Below, piece by piece: positions 24,415-33,987 of a DNA stretch of 64,000 nucleotides. This DNA is from Marinobacter daepoensis DSM 16072. GTDB lineage: Bacteria > Pseudomonadota > Gammaproteobacteria > Pseudomonadales > Oleiphilaceae. Position numbers and translations under genes: made by a program. Position 1 is the first letter of the stretch. Each line of letters opens with the position of its first letter. The stretch covers positions 43,881 through 107,880 of the forward strand of contig NZ_ATWI01000016.1 in assembly GCF_000421165.1 (NCBI RefSeq), in the 5' to 3' direction. A model generated the notes under the pieces. The model was not told where the DNA came from. It saw nothing but the letters and a program-made list of their open reading frames with translations, and made no database searches.

Positions 24415-27255
24415 TCAGTGCGGCACGGGGGGCTGTTTCCTCAATTGTTGCAGCATTGTGTCCTCATTCACGTCGGCGCTGCCGGTGCTGACCATCAGCG
24501 CCTGCTGGCGATCGATCAGTGATTCCCTTAACGTGGCCTGCAGGTCTGCTAAAGAAACCTTTCGTATGGCTTCTGCCAGTGTTTCACGGCTGTTAAAGGC
24601 GGTGTTTTCCCGGTCGATTTCCCGCCAGTAGCGGCTGGAGACCTCACCCAGTTGCCGGTCCCTTTCCAGTAACTGGCTGATCACTGCCTGTTTTTCGCGG
24701 TTCAGTTGAGGCTCATCCAGGTTTGCCAGCCGTTGTTTGAAGGCTTGTGTGAACTCCTGTACGGCGGCGTCGATTGTTGCTGTATCGGCGGACGGAGACT
24801 GAACTACAAGCCCCAGTGCCGGGGTTTCCAGAATTTCAAACGCCGTGGCGTAGACGATATAGCCAAGCTGCCGGGTGGTCCGGATCTCCTCATAGAAAGG
24901 GCTGCTGATGATTTGCGCCAGCAGTCGATAGCGGGCCCGCTCGGCGTAGGACGTATCTTTGCCCTGAAGGTAGAGGGTGTAGCCCGTATCTGGATGATCA
25001 ACCTCAAGATTTACCCGGGTCAGGTTCTCGGGGACCTGGCGGATGCGTGCCCGATTAACCTGGGTACGCTTGCGCTCATTCAGCACCAGAGCCTGAACCT
25101 GTCGGGCCATATTCAGCGTGCTGGCTTCGGTCAGGTTGCCATGAGCCAGCATGACCGGGTCGGTCTCTGACAGAAAGTCCCGGGCGAAGCGTTGCAGTTC
25201 TTCAAGCGTTATCTCGCGCGCAGAGGACAGGCGATCTTCAACCGGAAACGCACCCTCCAGCAGTGCCGTCTGCACAAATGCTGAGGTTTGCTGGACCGGT
25301 CGCTCTTTGGCTTGGTTCTCAAGCGCGTCGATCAGGTTCTGGCGGGCAATCCGGAATCGTTGCTCGGTGATGGTTGGAGCTGCGAACTCCATCAGAATCC
25401 GGTTGGCCAGCTTGTGCAGTTTGTCGCTGTAGCCGCCGACACGCAGGGTGACACCCCGTAGGTGGGGATACACGCTGTAGTCCAGGCCCGCCAGTCTGGC
25501 GGAGTATGCCCAGGCGTTCAGGTTGGTATTGATGGCATCCACGAGTAATCGGGTCAGTACCGAGTGGCGGGCGCTGTCACGGGCCATGGGGGTTCTGAGG
25601 CTGATGAACAGGTTTGCTTTTGGGGTCTCAAAGCGAGTGTCTCTGGCATACCAGATGTCCAGCCCGTCCAGATTGGCGATGCGTTCGGGATGCGCCATGG
25701 AGTTGCCCGGTACTAAGTCCAGGTTTTCCGGAACAAACGGGTTCGGGCCCGGGAGCGCGAGTTGCTGCGACAGTTCGGGTGAGGGCACGCTTTCAGCGTT
25801 AATCGCACGGCGTTGCCAGGGTGTTTCATACCACTGCGTGTGCTCTGCGTTCTCGGCTTCCAGCGAAGGGGCTGCCACCCAGACCTTCAGGTTGTTGGGC
25901 GTTAAACGGTCGAGAATGGCTCGGTACTGTTCTGGTGCGTAACGCTCCATCAGCCAGGGCGCACTCAGAATGTCCTCCGCCGGATAATCCTTCAGAAGTC
26001 TGGAGAGGCGCATGGCTTCGCTTTGGGGTTCGCCGCGCTCCCGAAACCGGAAGTCCATCATGGCCAGTTGTTGCATTTCATTGAAGCGTTGTTCGCGGAT
26101 GCCTTCGTTGCGAATCTGGTCAATGTACTCAAAGGCAAGGGCGATGATTTCGTCTTGTCGCTTCAGTCCCTCGCGGGTCAGTGACATACTGATATCGAGA
26201 GTGGCGTGCTCACCAGTGTCCATCCCCGAGCCTGCAGAAAGGCTTTCAACCAGCCCCGCCCGTTTCAGCACATCAAACAGGCTGCCAGAGCCCTCGTGGC
26301 CAAGCAGGTTGGCAACGTAAGCCGCCGGCTTGGTCTTGTAATGGGGTTGCTGGGAGGGAATCGGGAAAGACAGAGTCATGCTGCGGTGGTCTTTGAGAGT
26401 CTCCGCCGTCACCTTCTCTGGCAGCCGGCTGGCATCATACAGGGGGTACGGGTGGCGTTTGGGCTCAAGATCACGGTTCTCAATAGCGCTGAAACGCTGC
26501 GTTACCATGGTTTCGAGATCGTTGAGAGATTGTGGGCCGTAGACGGCCAGAGTCATGACATTTGCCGAGTAATTGGCTTGCCAGAATTGAATCAGGTCAG
26601 GGCGCAGAGGGTTGTCTTGTGTATTTTCGAGCGTCTCAAGATTTCCGACAGCAAACTGACTGAAGGCGTGGTCCGGGTTGCCGGCGGCCTTACGTACGGA
26701 GAGCAGGCGGCGAGCATCCTCTTTGAGCTTGGAGCTGTATTCTGAATGTACAGCATTACGCTCACGATCAACCAGTTCCGGAGTGAACAACGGGTGGGAG
26801 AACTGCTGTGCAAAGCGATCCAGGGCTGGTTCCAGAAACGCCGCTTCAACGTCGAAGAAATAGTTGGTGTCTTCAAATGCCGTAAACGCATTGTGGCTGC
26901 CGCCGTGGCTGCGGATGAACTGCTGGTATTCACCGGCTTCCGGATACTTTTCTGTTCCGAGAAACAGCATGTGTTCGAGGAAATGGGCCAGCCCCTCCCG
27001 CTCTTTCGGATCATTTCCACTACCGACCGCCACGTTCAGGGAAGCTGCAGCTTTATCGGCGTCCGGATCGGATGCCAGTATTACCCGGAGGCCATTGTCG
27101 AGTTCAAGAAATCGGTACTGATTCGGATCGTTCGGGCTCTGGGTGGGTGACAGTGTTGCCGCTGCCACTGGCGCCAGCAGAATTGAAACAACGAGAAACA
27201 ACGTGCGTAGTGGCAGGCTGTCCCATCGAACAGGTAACCGATGTATCGAAGTCAT
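24415..27255 (-). CDS. M16-family zinc metalloprotease, pitrilysin/insulinase type
   Basis: A 946-residue secreted protease of the pitrilysin (protease III) type. A signal peptide (hydrophobic about 16-33, ending VAAAT) directs it to the periplasm. The inverted zinc motif HFLEH is at 91-95, with the distal glutamate in the ERNAVHSEY region. The four-domain M16A layout is supported by length (around 940-960 is typical) and by conserved phrases such as LGHEGSGSLF and RQLGYIVYA near residue 800. It would degrade small unfolded peptides. The gene is 47 bases downstream of a small unknown gene on the same strand, so the two may form an operon. Identity with E. coli ptrA is by family, not proven orthology. 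Confidence 0.93.
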   Translation of the reverse strand: MTSIHRLPVRWDSLPLRTLFLVVSILLAPVAAATLSPTQSPNDPNQYRFLELDNGLRVILASDPDADKAAASLNVAVGSGNDPKEREGLAHFLEHMLFLGTEKYPEAGEYQQFIRSHGGSHNAFTAFEDTNYFFDVEAAFLEPALDRFAQQFSHPLFTPELVDRERNAVHSEYSSKLKEDARRLLSVRKAAGNPDHAFSQFAVGNLETLENTQDNPLRPDLIQFWQANYSANVMTLAVYGPQSLNDLETMVTQRFSAIENRDLEPKRHPYPLYDASRLPEKVTAETLKDHRSMTLSFPIPSQQPHYKTKPAAYVANLLGHEGSGSLFDVLKRAGLVESLSAGSGMDTGEHATLDISMSLTREGLKRQDEIIALAFEYIDQIRNEGIREQRFNEMQQLAMMDFRFRERGEPQSEAMRLSRLLKDYPAEDILSAPWLMERYAPEQYRAILDRLTPNNLKVWVAAPSLEAENAEHTQWYETPWQRRAINAESVPSPELSQQLALPGPNPFVPENLDLVPGNSMAHPERIANLDGLDIWYARDTRFETPKANLFISLRTPMARDSARHSVLTRLLVDAINTNLNAWAYSARLAGLDYSVYPHLRGVTLRVGGYSDKLHKLANRILMEFAAPTITEQRFRIARQNLIDALENQAKERPVQQTSAFVQTALLEGAFPVEDRLSSAREITLEELQRFARDFLSETDPVMLAHGNLTEASTLNMARQVQALVLNERKRTQVNRARIRQVPENLTRVNLEVDHPDTGYTLYLQGKDTSYAERARYRLLAQIISSPFYEEIRTTRQLGYIVYATAFEILETPALGLVVQSPSADTATIDAAVQEFTQAFKQRLANLDEPQLNREKQAVISQLLERDRQLGEVSSRYWREIDRENTAFNSRETLAEAIRKVSLADLQATLRESLIDRQQALMVSTGSADVNEDTMLQQLRKQPPVPH

Positions 27256-27302
27256 AGGTCCTCTGGATTCCTGAAGTGGCTTGGAGGTCGGAAAAGTCAG
27301 TG

Positions 27303-27602
27303 TCAGTGCATAAGGTTGTTATTTGCACTGTCAGGTTGTTGCTCGATGGTCTGGCGCGCGAGTGTGGCCGCCTGATCGGCATCGAGTTGGCCGGAGGCTA
27401 TCCGTTCCAGCACGGTCGCCATGATGGCAACGGACTGACGATACTGGGCGAATTCAGCCTGGAAGGCCTGATCAATGGCCTGATAGACGGCCTGTATTTT
27501 TTCTTCTCTTGAACCATTGTCTGACGCGGTATCGTTGATTGCCTTCAGGCAGGCTCGGGCGATGGCAATGTAACGTTCGGTATTTGGATTGTCTTTCTGC
27601 AT
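27303..27602 (-). CDS. Small hypothetical protein
   Basis: I do not recognise this small protein. The likely start is the ATG at 27602 (MQKDNPNTERYIAIA), giving 99 residues; an open reading frame extends further upstream without good initiation signals. The sequence is mainly helical and soluble, with paired charged residues (IQAVYQAIDQAFQAEFAQYRQ) and a tail rich in Gln, Ser and Asn. No cysteine pair, signal peptide or membrane segment is seen in the chosen form. It precedes the M16 protease gene by 47 bases on the same strand and may be co-transcribed. The codon use looks like that of its neighbours. Confidence 0.55.
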   Translation of the reverse strand: MQKDNPNTERYIAIARACLKAINDTASDNGSREEKIQAVYQAIDQAFQAEFAQYRQSVAIMATVLERIASGQLDADQAATLARQTIEQQPDSANNNLMH

Positions 27603-27808
27603 GGGGTTCTGTGAAACCTTGATCTCTGGACGGATGTGAGACGCCGTTATGCGCCGGAAGTTCCCGATTATGTCATTGGTGGGAACAGCTTGCATTGCCT
27701 GCCTGCAATTAACCCGGGGAATACGGTAGCAGGGATTTCTTGTGCTAATCTCAAACTCATTGTGTCAATAAACCGGACATGGTGCATGACGTAGCGTTGA
27801 CGCTTGTA

Positions 27809-27947
27809 GAGTAAATACTCAAATTAAAACAAAGGGTTGAAGAGTAAAAGCTCTAAAAAACTTCAATACATGAAGAGTGCAATTACGTAGAATTGCCGAC
27901 CGATGGAACCGGCTAAGACTTTAGTCTTAGTTGTGTCGGTAAAAGAC
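27809..27947. promoter_or_regulatory. Palindrome-rich leader of the fatty acyl-CoA reductase gene
   Basis: This AT-rich stretch upstream of the reductase carries several short inverted repeats: GAGTA-AA-TACTC (27809-27820), CTTCA-5-TGAAG (27861-27875), GCAATT-6-AATTGC (27879-27896), CTAAGACT-TT-AGTCTTAG (27913-27930) and TGTC-7-GACA (27933-27947). The 8-bp one at 27913 is the best operator candidate. The rest of the gap from 27603 holds no gene. No clear sigma-70 promoter could be picked out; GGAG lies just before the ATG at 27977. Confidence 0.5.
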
Positions 27948-27976
27948 AACAATACAAAAGGCAGAACGGAGTACCT

Positions 27977-29962
27977 ATGAACTACTTCCTGACCGGCGGC
28001 ACAGGCTTTATTGGTCGTTTTTTTGTGGAGAAACTGTTGGCACGGGGCGGCACAGTGTATGTGCTGGTTCGGGAACCCTCCCTGGGCAAACTGGAGCAGC
28101 TTCGTGAACGCTGGGGGGTTGACGACACCCGGGTTAAGGCGGTTATCGGAGACCTCACCAGCAAAAATCTCGGTCTTGATGCCAAGACGCTGAAGTCATT
28201 GAAAGGAACCATCGATCACGTCTTCCACCTTGCCGCTGTCTATGACATGGGGGCGGATGAAGAGTCTCAGGCGGCGACCAACATTGAGGGCACCCGGGCG
28301 GCGGTTCAGGCAGCCGAAGCCATGGAAGCAAAACACTTTCACCACGTGTCATCCATTGCAGCGGCGGGGTTGTTCAAGGGGATTTTCCGGGAGGATATGT
28401 TCGAGGAAGCCGAGAAGCTCGATCACCCCTATCTTCGGACCAAGCATGAGTCTGAGAAGGTTGTCCGTGAAGAGTGCAGGATTCCCTTCCGGATCTACCG
28501 TCCCGGTATGGTGATTGGTCATTCTCAGACCGGGGAAATGGATAAGGTGGACGGGCCTTATTATTTTTTCAAAATGATTCAGAAAATCCGCCATGCCTTG
28601 CCCCAGTGGGTACCAACCATTGGGATTGAAGGTGGGCGACTGAACATTGTGCCGGTGGACTTTGTGGTGAATGCTCTGGACCACATTGCCCATCTGGAAG
28701 GTGAAGACGGTAACTGCTTCCATCTGGTGGACTCTGACCCTTACAAAGTGGGCGAAATACTCAACATCTTCTGCGAAGCCGGCCATGCGCCCCGAATGGG
28801 GATGCGAATTGATTCGCGTATGTTCGGGTTCATTCCTCCGTTTATTCGTCAAAGCATCAAAAATCTGCCGCCGGTGAAGCGTATTACCAGCGCCGTGCTG
28901 GACGATATGGGTATTCCTCCTTCGGTGATGTCATTTATCAATTATCCGACCCGCTTTGATACCCGGGAGCTGGAGCGTGTGCTGAAGGGAACGGATATTG
29001 AGGTGCCGCGCCTGCCATCGTATGCGCCAGTGATCTGGGATTACTGGGAACGAAATCTGGACCCGGACCTGTTCAAGGATCGTACCCTCAGGGGCACCGT
29101 TGAAGGAAAGGTCTGTGTGGTGACCGGAGCGACCTCCGGCATTGGTCTGGCGACGGCGGAGAAGCTGGCGGAGGCGGGAGCCATTCTGGTGATTGGGGCA
29201 CGGACGAGGGAAACGCTGGATGAAGTGGCAGCAGCCCTGGAAGCCAAAGGCGGTAACATTCACGCTTATCAGTGCGATTTTTCCGATATGGAGGATTGCG
29301 ACCGTTTTGTAAAGACCGTGCTGGATAATCACGGCCATGTTGATGTTTTGGTTAATAATGCGGGTCGTTCGATTCGCCGGTCTTTGTCGCTGTCGTTCGA
29401 CCGGTTCCACGATTTTGAGCGTACCATGCAGTTGAACTATTTCGGCTCAGTTCGTCTGATTATGGGGTTTGCCCCAGCCATGCTGGAGCGGCGTCGTGGG
29501 CATGTGATCAATATTTCTTCGATTGGAGTGCTGACGAACGCGCCGCGTTTCTCTGCGTACGTGGCGTCCAAGTCGGCGTTGGATGCGTTCAGCCGCTGTG
29601 CAGCTGCTGAATGGTCCGATCGTAATGTGACTTTCACGACCATCAATATGCCGTTGGTGAAAACGCCGATGATAGCACCGACGAAGATCTACGATTCCGT
29701 GCCAACGCTCACCCCGGATGAAGCCGCTCAGATGGTGGCTGATGCCATTGTGTACAGGCCCAAGCGTATCGCTACCCGGCTTGGAATTTTTGCCCAGGTT
29801 CTGCATGCGTTAGCACCGAAGATGGGGGAAATCATCATGAACACAGGTTATCGGATGTTCCCGGATTCCCCGGCGGCCGCTGGCAGTCAATCGGGTGAAA
29901 AGCCGAAAGTCTCGACGGAACAAGTAGCTTTTGCCGCGATCATGCGGGGAATCTACTGGTAA
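27977..29962 (+). CDS. Fatty acyl-CoA reductase (alcohol-forming), Marinobacter type
   Basis: A 661-residue enzyme that reduces fatty acyl-CoA (or acyl-ACP) through the aldehyde to fatty alcohol with NADPH, supplying the alcohol for wax esters. It has two SDR domains. The first (about 1-360) begins MNYFLTGGTGFIGRF with the nucleotide-binding GGTGFIG at 7-13 and Y152xxxK156. The second (about 375-640) has VVTGATSGIG near 380-389 and Y528xxxK532. The sequence matches what I recall of the Marinobacter aquaeolei enzyme (Maqu_2507) almost line by line, with scattered substitutions and the same length. The ATG has GGAG upstream. The gene is monocistronic, has its own terminator, and sits behind a palindrome-rich leader. 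No wax ester synthase gene lies in the window. Confidence 0.96.
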   Translation: MNYFLTGGTGFIGRFFVEKLLARGGTVYVLVREPSLGKLEQLRERWGVDDTRVKAVIGDLTSKNLGLDAKTLKSLKGTIDHVFHLAAVYDMGADEESQAATNIEGTRAAVQAAEAMEAKHFHHVSSIAAAGLFKGIFREDMFEEAEKLDHPYLRTKHESEKVVREECRIPFRIYRPGMVIGHSQTGEMDKVDGPYYFFKMIQKIRHALPQWVPTIGIEGGRLNIVPVDFVVNALDHIAHLEGEDGNCFHLVDSDPYKVGEILNIFCEAGHAPRMGMRIDSRMFGFIPPFIRQSIKNLPPVKRITSAVLDDMGIPPSVMSFINYPTRFDTRELERVLKGTDIEVPRLPSYAPVIWDYWERNLDPDLFKDRTLRGTVEGKVCVVTGATSGIGLATAEKLAEAGAILVIGARTRETLDEVAAALEAKGGNIHAYQCDFSDMEDCDRFVKTVLDNHGHVDVLVNNAGRSIRRSLSLSFDRFHDFERTMQLNYFGSVRLIMGFAPAMLERRRGHVINISSIGVLTNAPRFSAYVASKSALDAFSRCAAAEWSDRNVTFTTINMPLVKTPMIAPTKIYDSVPTLTPDEAAQMVADAIVYRPKRIATRLGIFAQVLHALAPKMGEIIMNTGYRMFPDSPAAAGSQSGEKPKVSTEQVAFAAIMRGIYW

Positions 29963-29979
29963 GCCGATGGGGCAAACAT

Positions 29980-30007
29980 AAAAAAACCCGCGAGAGCGGG
30001 TTTTTTT
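29980..30007. terminator. Bidirectional rho-independent terminator
   Basis: Seven As (29980-29986), CCCGC-GAGA-GCGGG (29987-30000) and seven Ts (30001-30007) form a compact hairpin with A and T tracts on either side. It serves the fatty acyl-CoA reductase gene on the plus strand and the RNase T gene on the minus strand. Confidence 0.9.
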
Positions 30008-30024
30008 ATGGCCGATTCATATTT

Positions 30025-30690
30025 TCAGCCCTGGGGTTCACCGATAACTTCAATGGGGGGGGGCGGAAAACCACCCAGCTCCTGCCAGCGATTGACGATG
30101 CCACAGAACAGGTCCGCTGTTTTTTCTGCATCGTAGGCGGCCGAGTGCGCTTCCTTGTTGCTAAAGGGAATCCCTGCCAGTTTGCAGGCCTGGGCCAGTA
30201 CGGTGTGGCCGTATGCAAGACCGGCCAACGTTGCGGTGTCGAAGGTCGAGAAAGGATGGAAGGGGTTGCGCTTGATATCGGCCCTCAGCGCGGCCGCAAA
30301 CACGAAGTTGTGATCAAACGTAGCGTTATGGCCCACCAGAACGGCTCGTTTGCAGTCGTGCTCCTTCACTGCCTTGCGAATGGGGGAAAAAATCTCGCTC
30401 AGACCTTCCCGCTCTGGCACGGCTTCCCGTTCCGGGTTCCATGGGTCGATACCGGTAAAATCCAGGGCGGATTGCTCCAGGTTGGCACCTTCAAAGGGGT
30501 CGATCTGTTGAACGTGGGTCTCGCCGCGGCGCAGCCAGCCATCCTCATCCATCGTCAAAAGAACGGCTGCAATCTCCAGGAGAGCATCACGCTCGGGATT
30601 AAAGCCGGCAGTTTCCACATCGACCACCACGGGCAGAAAACCACGGAAGCGCTGGGACATGGGGTGGGGCAGTTTATTTTCGTCTGACAC
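30025..30690 (-). CDS. rnt: Ribonuclease T
   Basis: A 221-residue exoribonuclease of the DEDDh family that trims the 3' ends of tRNA and other stable RNAs. The catalytic motifs are DVETAGF (D24, E26), HNATFDHNF and HSAAYDAEKTADLF. The opening RFRGFLPVVVDVETAGFNP is characteristic of RNase T, and length matches the usual range of about 215-225 residues. It lies 36 bases after the dihydroorotase gene's start-side neighbour on the same strand, with pyrC being upstream, so the two may form an operon, an arrangement found in related marine bacteria and Pseudomonas. The bidirectional terminator at 29980 closes it. Confidence 0.95.
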   Translation of the reverse strand: MSDENKLPHPMSQRFRGFLPVVVDVETAGFNPERDALLEIAAVLLTMDEDGWLRRGETHVQQIDPFEGANLEQSALDFTGIDPWNPEREAVPEREGLSEIFSPIRKAVKEHDCKRAVLVGHNATFDHNFVFAAALRADIKRNPFHPFSTFDTATLAGLAYGHTVLAQACKLAGIPFSNKEAHSAAYDAEKTADLFCGIVNRWQELGGFPPPPIEVIGEPQG

Positions 30691-30726
30691 TCGAACTCCA
30701 ATGTTCGTGGTGGTGAATGAATAAGG

Positions 30727-31758
30727 TTACGCCAGGCGCCAGTTAATGGTTTCGCCGGCCTTCAGTGGAACGATGTTGCCACTGGCCAGAGGCAGTTCTT
30801 CCGGCATGGTCCAGGGCTCGCGCACCAGGGTAATCGTGTCGCTGTTACGAGGCAGGCCGTAGAAGTCCGCACCGTTGAAACTGGCGAAGGCTTCGAGCTT
30901 GTCGAGAATCCCCAACTCCTCAAAGATATCGGCATACAAGCCGATGGCGCCATAGGCGGAATAGCAACCTGCACAGCCGCAGGCCGCTTCCTTTTTGTCC
31001 TTCGCATGAGGGGCAGAATCCGTGCCCAGGAAGAACCGGGAGTCGCCACTGGCGACGGCGGCCCTGAGTGCTTCCTGATGCTTATTGCGTTTCAGGATGG
31101 GCAGGCAGTACAGGTGGGGGCGAATGCCTCCGACCAGCATGTGATTGCGGTTATACATCAGATGCTGTGGTGTGAGAGTGGCGGCCAGATTGTTGCCTTC
31201 GTGATTCTGGACAAATTCCGCCGAGTCGGCAGTGGTGATGTGTTCCAGGACCACTTTTAATGACGGGAAAGCAGCCAGTGTGGGGGCAAGCACCCGCTCA
31301 AGGAAGACCTTTTCCCGGTCAAAAATATCGATCTCACTGTCGGTTACCTCACCGTGTACCAGCAACAACATGCCGCACTCGGCCATGGTCTCCAGAACAG
31401 GGTAGATGTTCCGGATATCGGTGACGCCAGACGCGGAGTTGGTGGTGGCGCCAGCGGGGTAAAGTTTTGCGGCGACGACGCCCGCCGCCTTTGCCTCACG
31501 AACGGTTTCCGGGGTGGTGCTTTCTGTCAGATAAAGCGTCATCAACGGTTGAAAGGCCGTTTCCGGAGAGGCTGCCAGAATTCTCTCGCGATACGACATG
31601 GCCGCCCTGGCATCTGTGACCGGGGGAACCAGGTTTGGCATGATGATCGCGCGACCGAAGCAAGCCGCGGTGGCGGGCACTACATCGTTGAGGATATCGC
31701 CGTCGCGCACATGAAGGTGCCAGTCGTCCGGGCGTGTGATCGTTATCTGTCGGGTCAT
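30727..31758 (-). CDS. pyrC: Dihydroorotase
   Basis: A 343-residue dihydroorotase (EC 3.5.2.3), which interconverts N-carbamoyl-aspartate and dihydroorotate in pyrimidine synthesis. The metal-binding motif is PDDWHLHVRDG near the N-terminus (H-x-H), the carbamylated lysine sits in AAKLYPAGATTNS, and the later ligands are in LLVHGEVTD, LEHITTADS and LGTDSAPH. The size and the WHLHVR phrase mark the class II type of gammaproteobacteria such as E. coli PyrC. It is followed 36 bases later by rnt on the same strand and is divergent from motY with 158 bases between the two starts. Confidence 0.96.
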   Translation of the reverse strand: MTRQITITRPDDWHLHVRDGDILNDVVPATAACFGRAIIMPNLVPPVTDARAAMSYRERILAASPETAFQPLMTLYLTESTTPETVREAKAAGVVAAKLYPAGATTNSASGVTDIRNIYPVLETMAECGMLLLVHGEVTDSEIDIFDREKVFLERVLAPTLAAFPSLKVVLEHITTADSAEFVQNHEGNNLAATLTPQHLMYNRNHMLVGGIRPHLYCLPILKRNKHQEALRAAVASGDSRFFLGTDSAPHAKDKKEAACGCAGCYSAYGAIGLYADIFEELGILDKLEAFASFNGADFYGLPRNSDTITLVREPWTMPEELPLASGNIVPLKAGETINWRLA

Positions 31759-31916
31759 GAGAGGGTATCCGCAAGCCAGAATAAAATTTTGCGGATTATA
31801 TCAGAAGCAAAAAGCAGATGTTTTTAACCGTGAGGTTAGGAATCGGCCTCAAGTTTGCCGCCTGGTCGCCGTTAACTAACCAGTTCACTGGTTTAAACGC
31901 TCCACGGGGCATCCCT

Positions 31917-32846
31917 ATGGTTTCTCCTTTTCGACTCTTCAGGCCGGGTAGCTTGTTGAAAACACTGGCGACAACAAGCCTTGTGTTTTTGCCGGCGATG
32001 CCTGCTCTGTCAGACAGTTACGGCGCTGGCATCGAGAACAGCCAATGGTACCTTTCGGAGTCTGTTTTCGAGTGTTCACTGGTTCATGAAGTGCCGGGAT
32101 ATGGCCGGGCCGTGCTGAGCCAGCGGGCCGGCGAAAGCCTTCGCTTCTATCTGGAATCCGAATTTGGGCTTATGAAACCGGGGCGTGGCCACCTGGTGGT
32201 GGAAGCGCCGCCCTGGCGCCCGGGGGTCGCACCAAGCCCCATTGGGGCCGTTCAGGTGTCCGGCGAAGTCCGTTCGGTGAACCTTGGCAACCGCGAGGCG
32301 TCTCTGATCGCTCAGGGTTTGTCCCGGGGCCTGCAGCCAACGGTCACCCGGGCTGCGATGTATGGCAGTCGGCCGGTTCGGGTTCAGATCTCCAATATTA
32401 ATTTCTCCGGCCCATACTCGGGATATCGGGCCTGCGTGACAAACCTGTTGCCGGTGAACTACGACCAGATACAGCGCAGCAGGATACCGTTTGCCAGCGC
32501 CAGTACCAGCTTGTCACAGGCGGACCGGCAGTTGCTCGATAACATTGTCATGTACGTTATGGCTGATGCGACCGTGGAGAGGATTTTCGTGGATGGTCAT
32601 TCTGACCGGATCGGGAGTCGGATCGATAACCGGGCGTTATCGGAAGAACGAGCTAATGCAGTGGCCGAGTACCTCAAGTCCCGGGGTATCGCAGAGAACA
32701 TGCTGACTGTACGGGCTCATGGTGATCAGTACCCGGTGTCACGTCGCCCGGCCGATAACCGCCGGACCACCATACGTCTTCAGCGCCAGGGAGAGAGGCC
32801 GGAGCTGTTGCAGGCCAATGGTATGGGAGCAGAGTTCTCGGGGTAG
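31917..32846 (+). CDS. motY: MotY-like flagellar protein with OmpA domain
   Basis: A 309-residue exported protein. The start at 31917 (MVSPFRLF) gives a signal peptide ending near MPALSDS; a longer open frame upstream lacks this shape. The N-terminal domain (about 30-180, YGAGIENSQWYLSESVFECSL) is typical of MotY, the T-ring component that supports the stator of sodium-driven or polar flagella. The C-terminal OmpA-like peptidoglycan-binding domain (about 195-300) shows IFVDGHSDRIGS and NRALSEERANAVAEYL. The family assignment comes from the two-domain layout and the FECSL-type N-terminus. The gene stands alone, away from flagellar clusters, as in Pseudomonas. Confidence 0.88.
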   Translation: MVSPFRLFRPGSLLKTLATTSLVFLPAMPALSDSYGAGIENSQWYLSESVFECSLVHEVPGYGRAVLSQRAGESLRFYLESEFGLMKPGRGHLVVEAPPWRPGVAPSPIGAVQVSGEVRSVNLGNREASLIAQGLSRGLQPTVTRAAMYGSRPVRVQISNINFSGPYSGYRACVTNLLPVNYDQIQRSRIPFASASTSLSQADRQLLDNIVMYVMADATVERIFVDGHSDRIGSRIDNRALSEERANAVAEYLKSRGIAENMLTVRAHGDQYPVSRRPADNRRTTIRLQRQGERPELLQANGMGAEFSG

Positions 32847-32857
32847 TTAAACCGGTA

Positions 32858-33784
32858 TCAATAGACGGCGTTCAATACGTCCAGGTGGGTTGCTACGCCC
32901 TCAGCCAGAGCCCTGAGGTGATACCCGCCTTCGAGCGTTGAGATGATGCGGTCATTCGAATGATCGTGAGCGATGCTGACCAGCATTTCGGTCAGCCAGC
33001 GGTAATCGTCGTTTTCCAGATTCATTTCGGCCATCGGGTCTAGACGGTGGCCATCAAAGCCAGCAGAGATCAGCACCAGTTGTGGGCGGAAATCCTGCAG
33101 TTTCTTCACCCATGCGTCTTCAACCGTTTTTCGGTATTCGACTGCGGAACAGTCAGCGGCCAGCGGTACGTTGACGATGTTGTCGGCTTGCCGGTGTACG
33201 TGCGAATGTGGGTAAAACGGGTGTTGAAAGCTGGAACACATCAGGATGCGCTCGTCCCCGCTGACGATATCTACGGTGCCATTGCCCTGGTGAACGTCGA
33301 AATCCACAATGGCCACACGTTCCAGATGGTGAAAGGTGAGGGCCCTCATTGCGGCCAGTGCAATGTTGTTATAAAAACAGAATCCCATCGATTTAGTGCG
33401 TTCTGCATGATGGCCTGGCGGCCGGGCGCACACAAATGCATTGGTCACCTGGCTGCTCATGACCATATCAACGGCCTGAACATTGCCGCCTGCAGCGAGC
33501 CTGGCGGCTCTCAGGGTATCTGGCATCATGGCGGTATCGGGGTCGGTGAAGACCCGCCCGCGGGTTGGTTGCATCAGGTCGAGCTGTTGCAGGTAACTTT
33601 CCGGGTGTACTGTCAGGAGTTGATCACGGGTGATTTCCTCAGGCCTGACCCAGTCCAGTTCCTGCTGCAGGTTGGTGTCGGCCAGGTAGGCGAGAATGCT
33701 GGAGAGGCGTTCCGGGCTTTCCGGATGTTCCGGGCCCATGTTGTGCTTCATGCAATCGTCGTGGGAAAAAAATGCCGTGGTCAT
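32858..33784 (-). CDS. Histone deacetylase-family hydrolase
   Basis: A 308-residue metal-dependent deacetylase of the class II HDAC/acetoin-utilisation superfamily. The ATG at 33784 (MTTAFFSHDDC) is the natural start; a longer frame reaches upstream without support. The key motifs are present: RPPGHHAERTKSMGFCFYNN with the catalytic histidine pair, IVDFDVHQGNGT with the zinc-binding D and H, and LVLISAGFDGH. A late LEGGYHL completes the active site. Bacterial members remove acyl groups from lysine or polyamines; the substrate is not known. It is divergent from a Pat-type protein lysine acetyltransferase gene, which makes a lysine-deacylating role attractive, and convergent with motY with an 11-base gap. 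Confidence 0.92.
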   Translation of the reverse strand: MTTAFFSHDDCMKHNMGPEHPESPERLSSILAYLADTNLQQELDWVRPEEITRDQLLTVHPESYLQQLDLMQPTRGRVFTDPDTAMMPDTLRAARLAAGGNVQAVDMVMSSQVTNAFVCARPPGHHAERTKSMGFCFYNNIALAAMRALTFHHLERVAIVDFDVHQGNGTVDIVSGDERILMCSSFQHPFYPHSHVHRQADNIVNVPLAADCSAVEYRKTVEDAWVKKLQDFRPQLVLISAGFDGHRLDPMAEMNLENDDYRWLTEMLVSIAHDHSNDRIISTLEGGYHLRALAEGVATHLDVLNAVY

Positions 33785-33987
33785 GGATGATGCCTGAACC
33801 TGAATATGCTTATTATTCTCCCATGTTATCAGGGATAACCGAAGGCTGTCGTATTTCTTTCGTCTAATAAACACGAAGTCGATTTACATCATGTCATCGC
33901 CGCCTAAGATAAGGTATACACTGATAAGCAAACCGTTTTATTGTCGAATGTATATTCCTGCCGCGCAGACTACTGGGAGAGCCCGCG

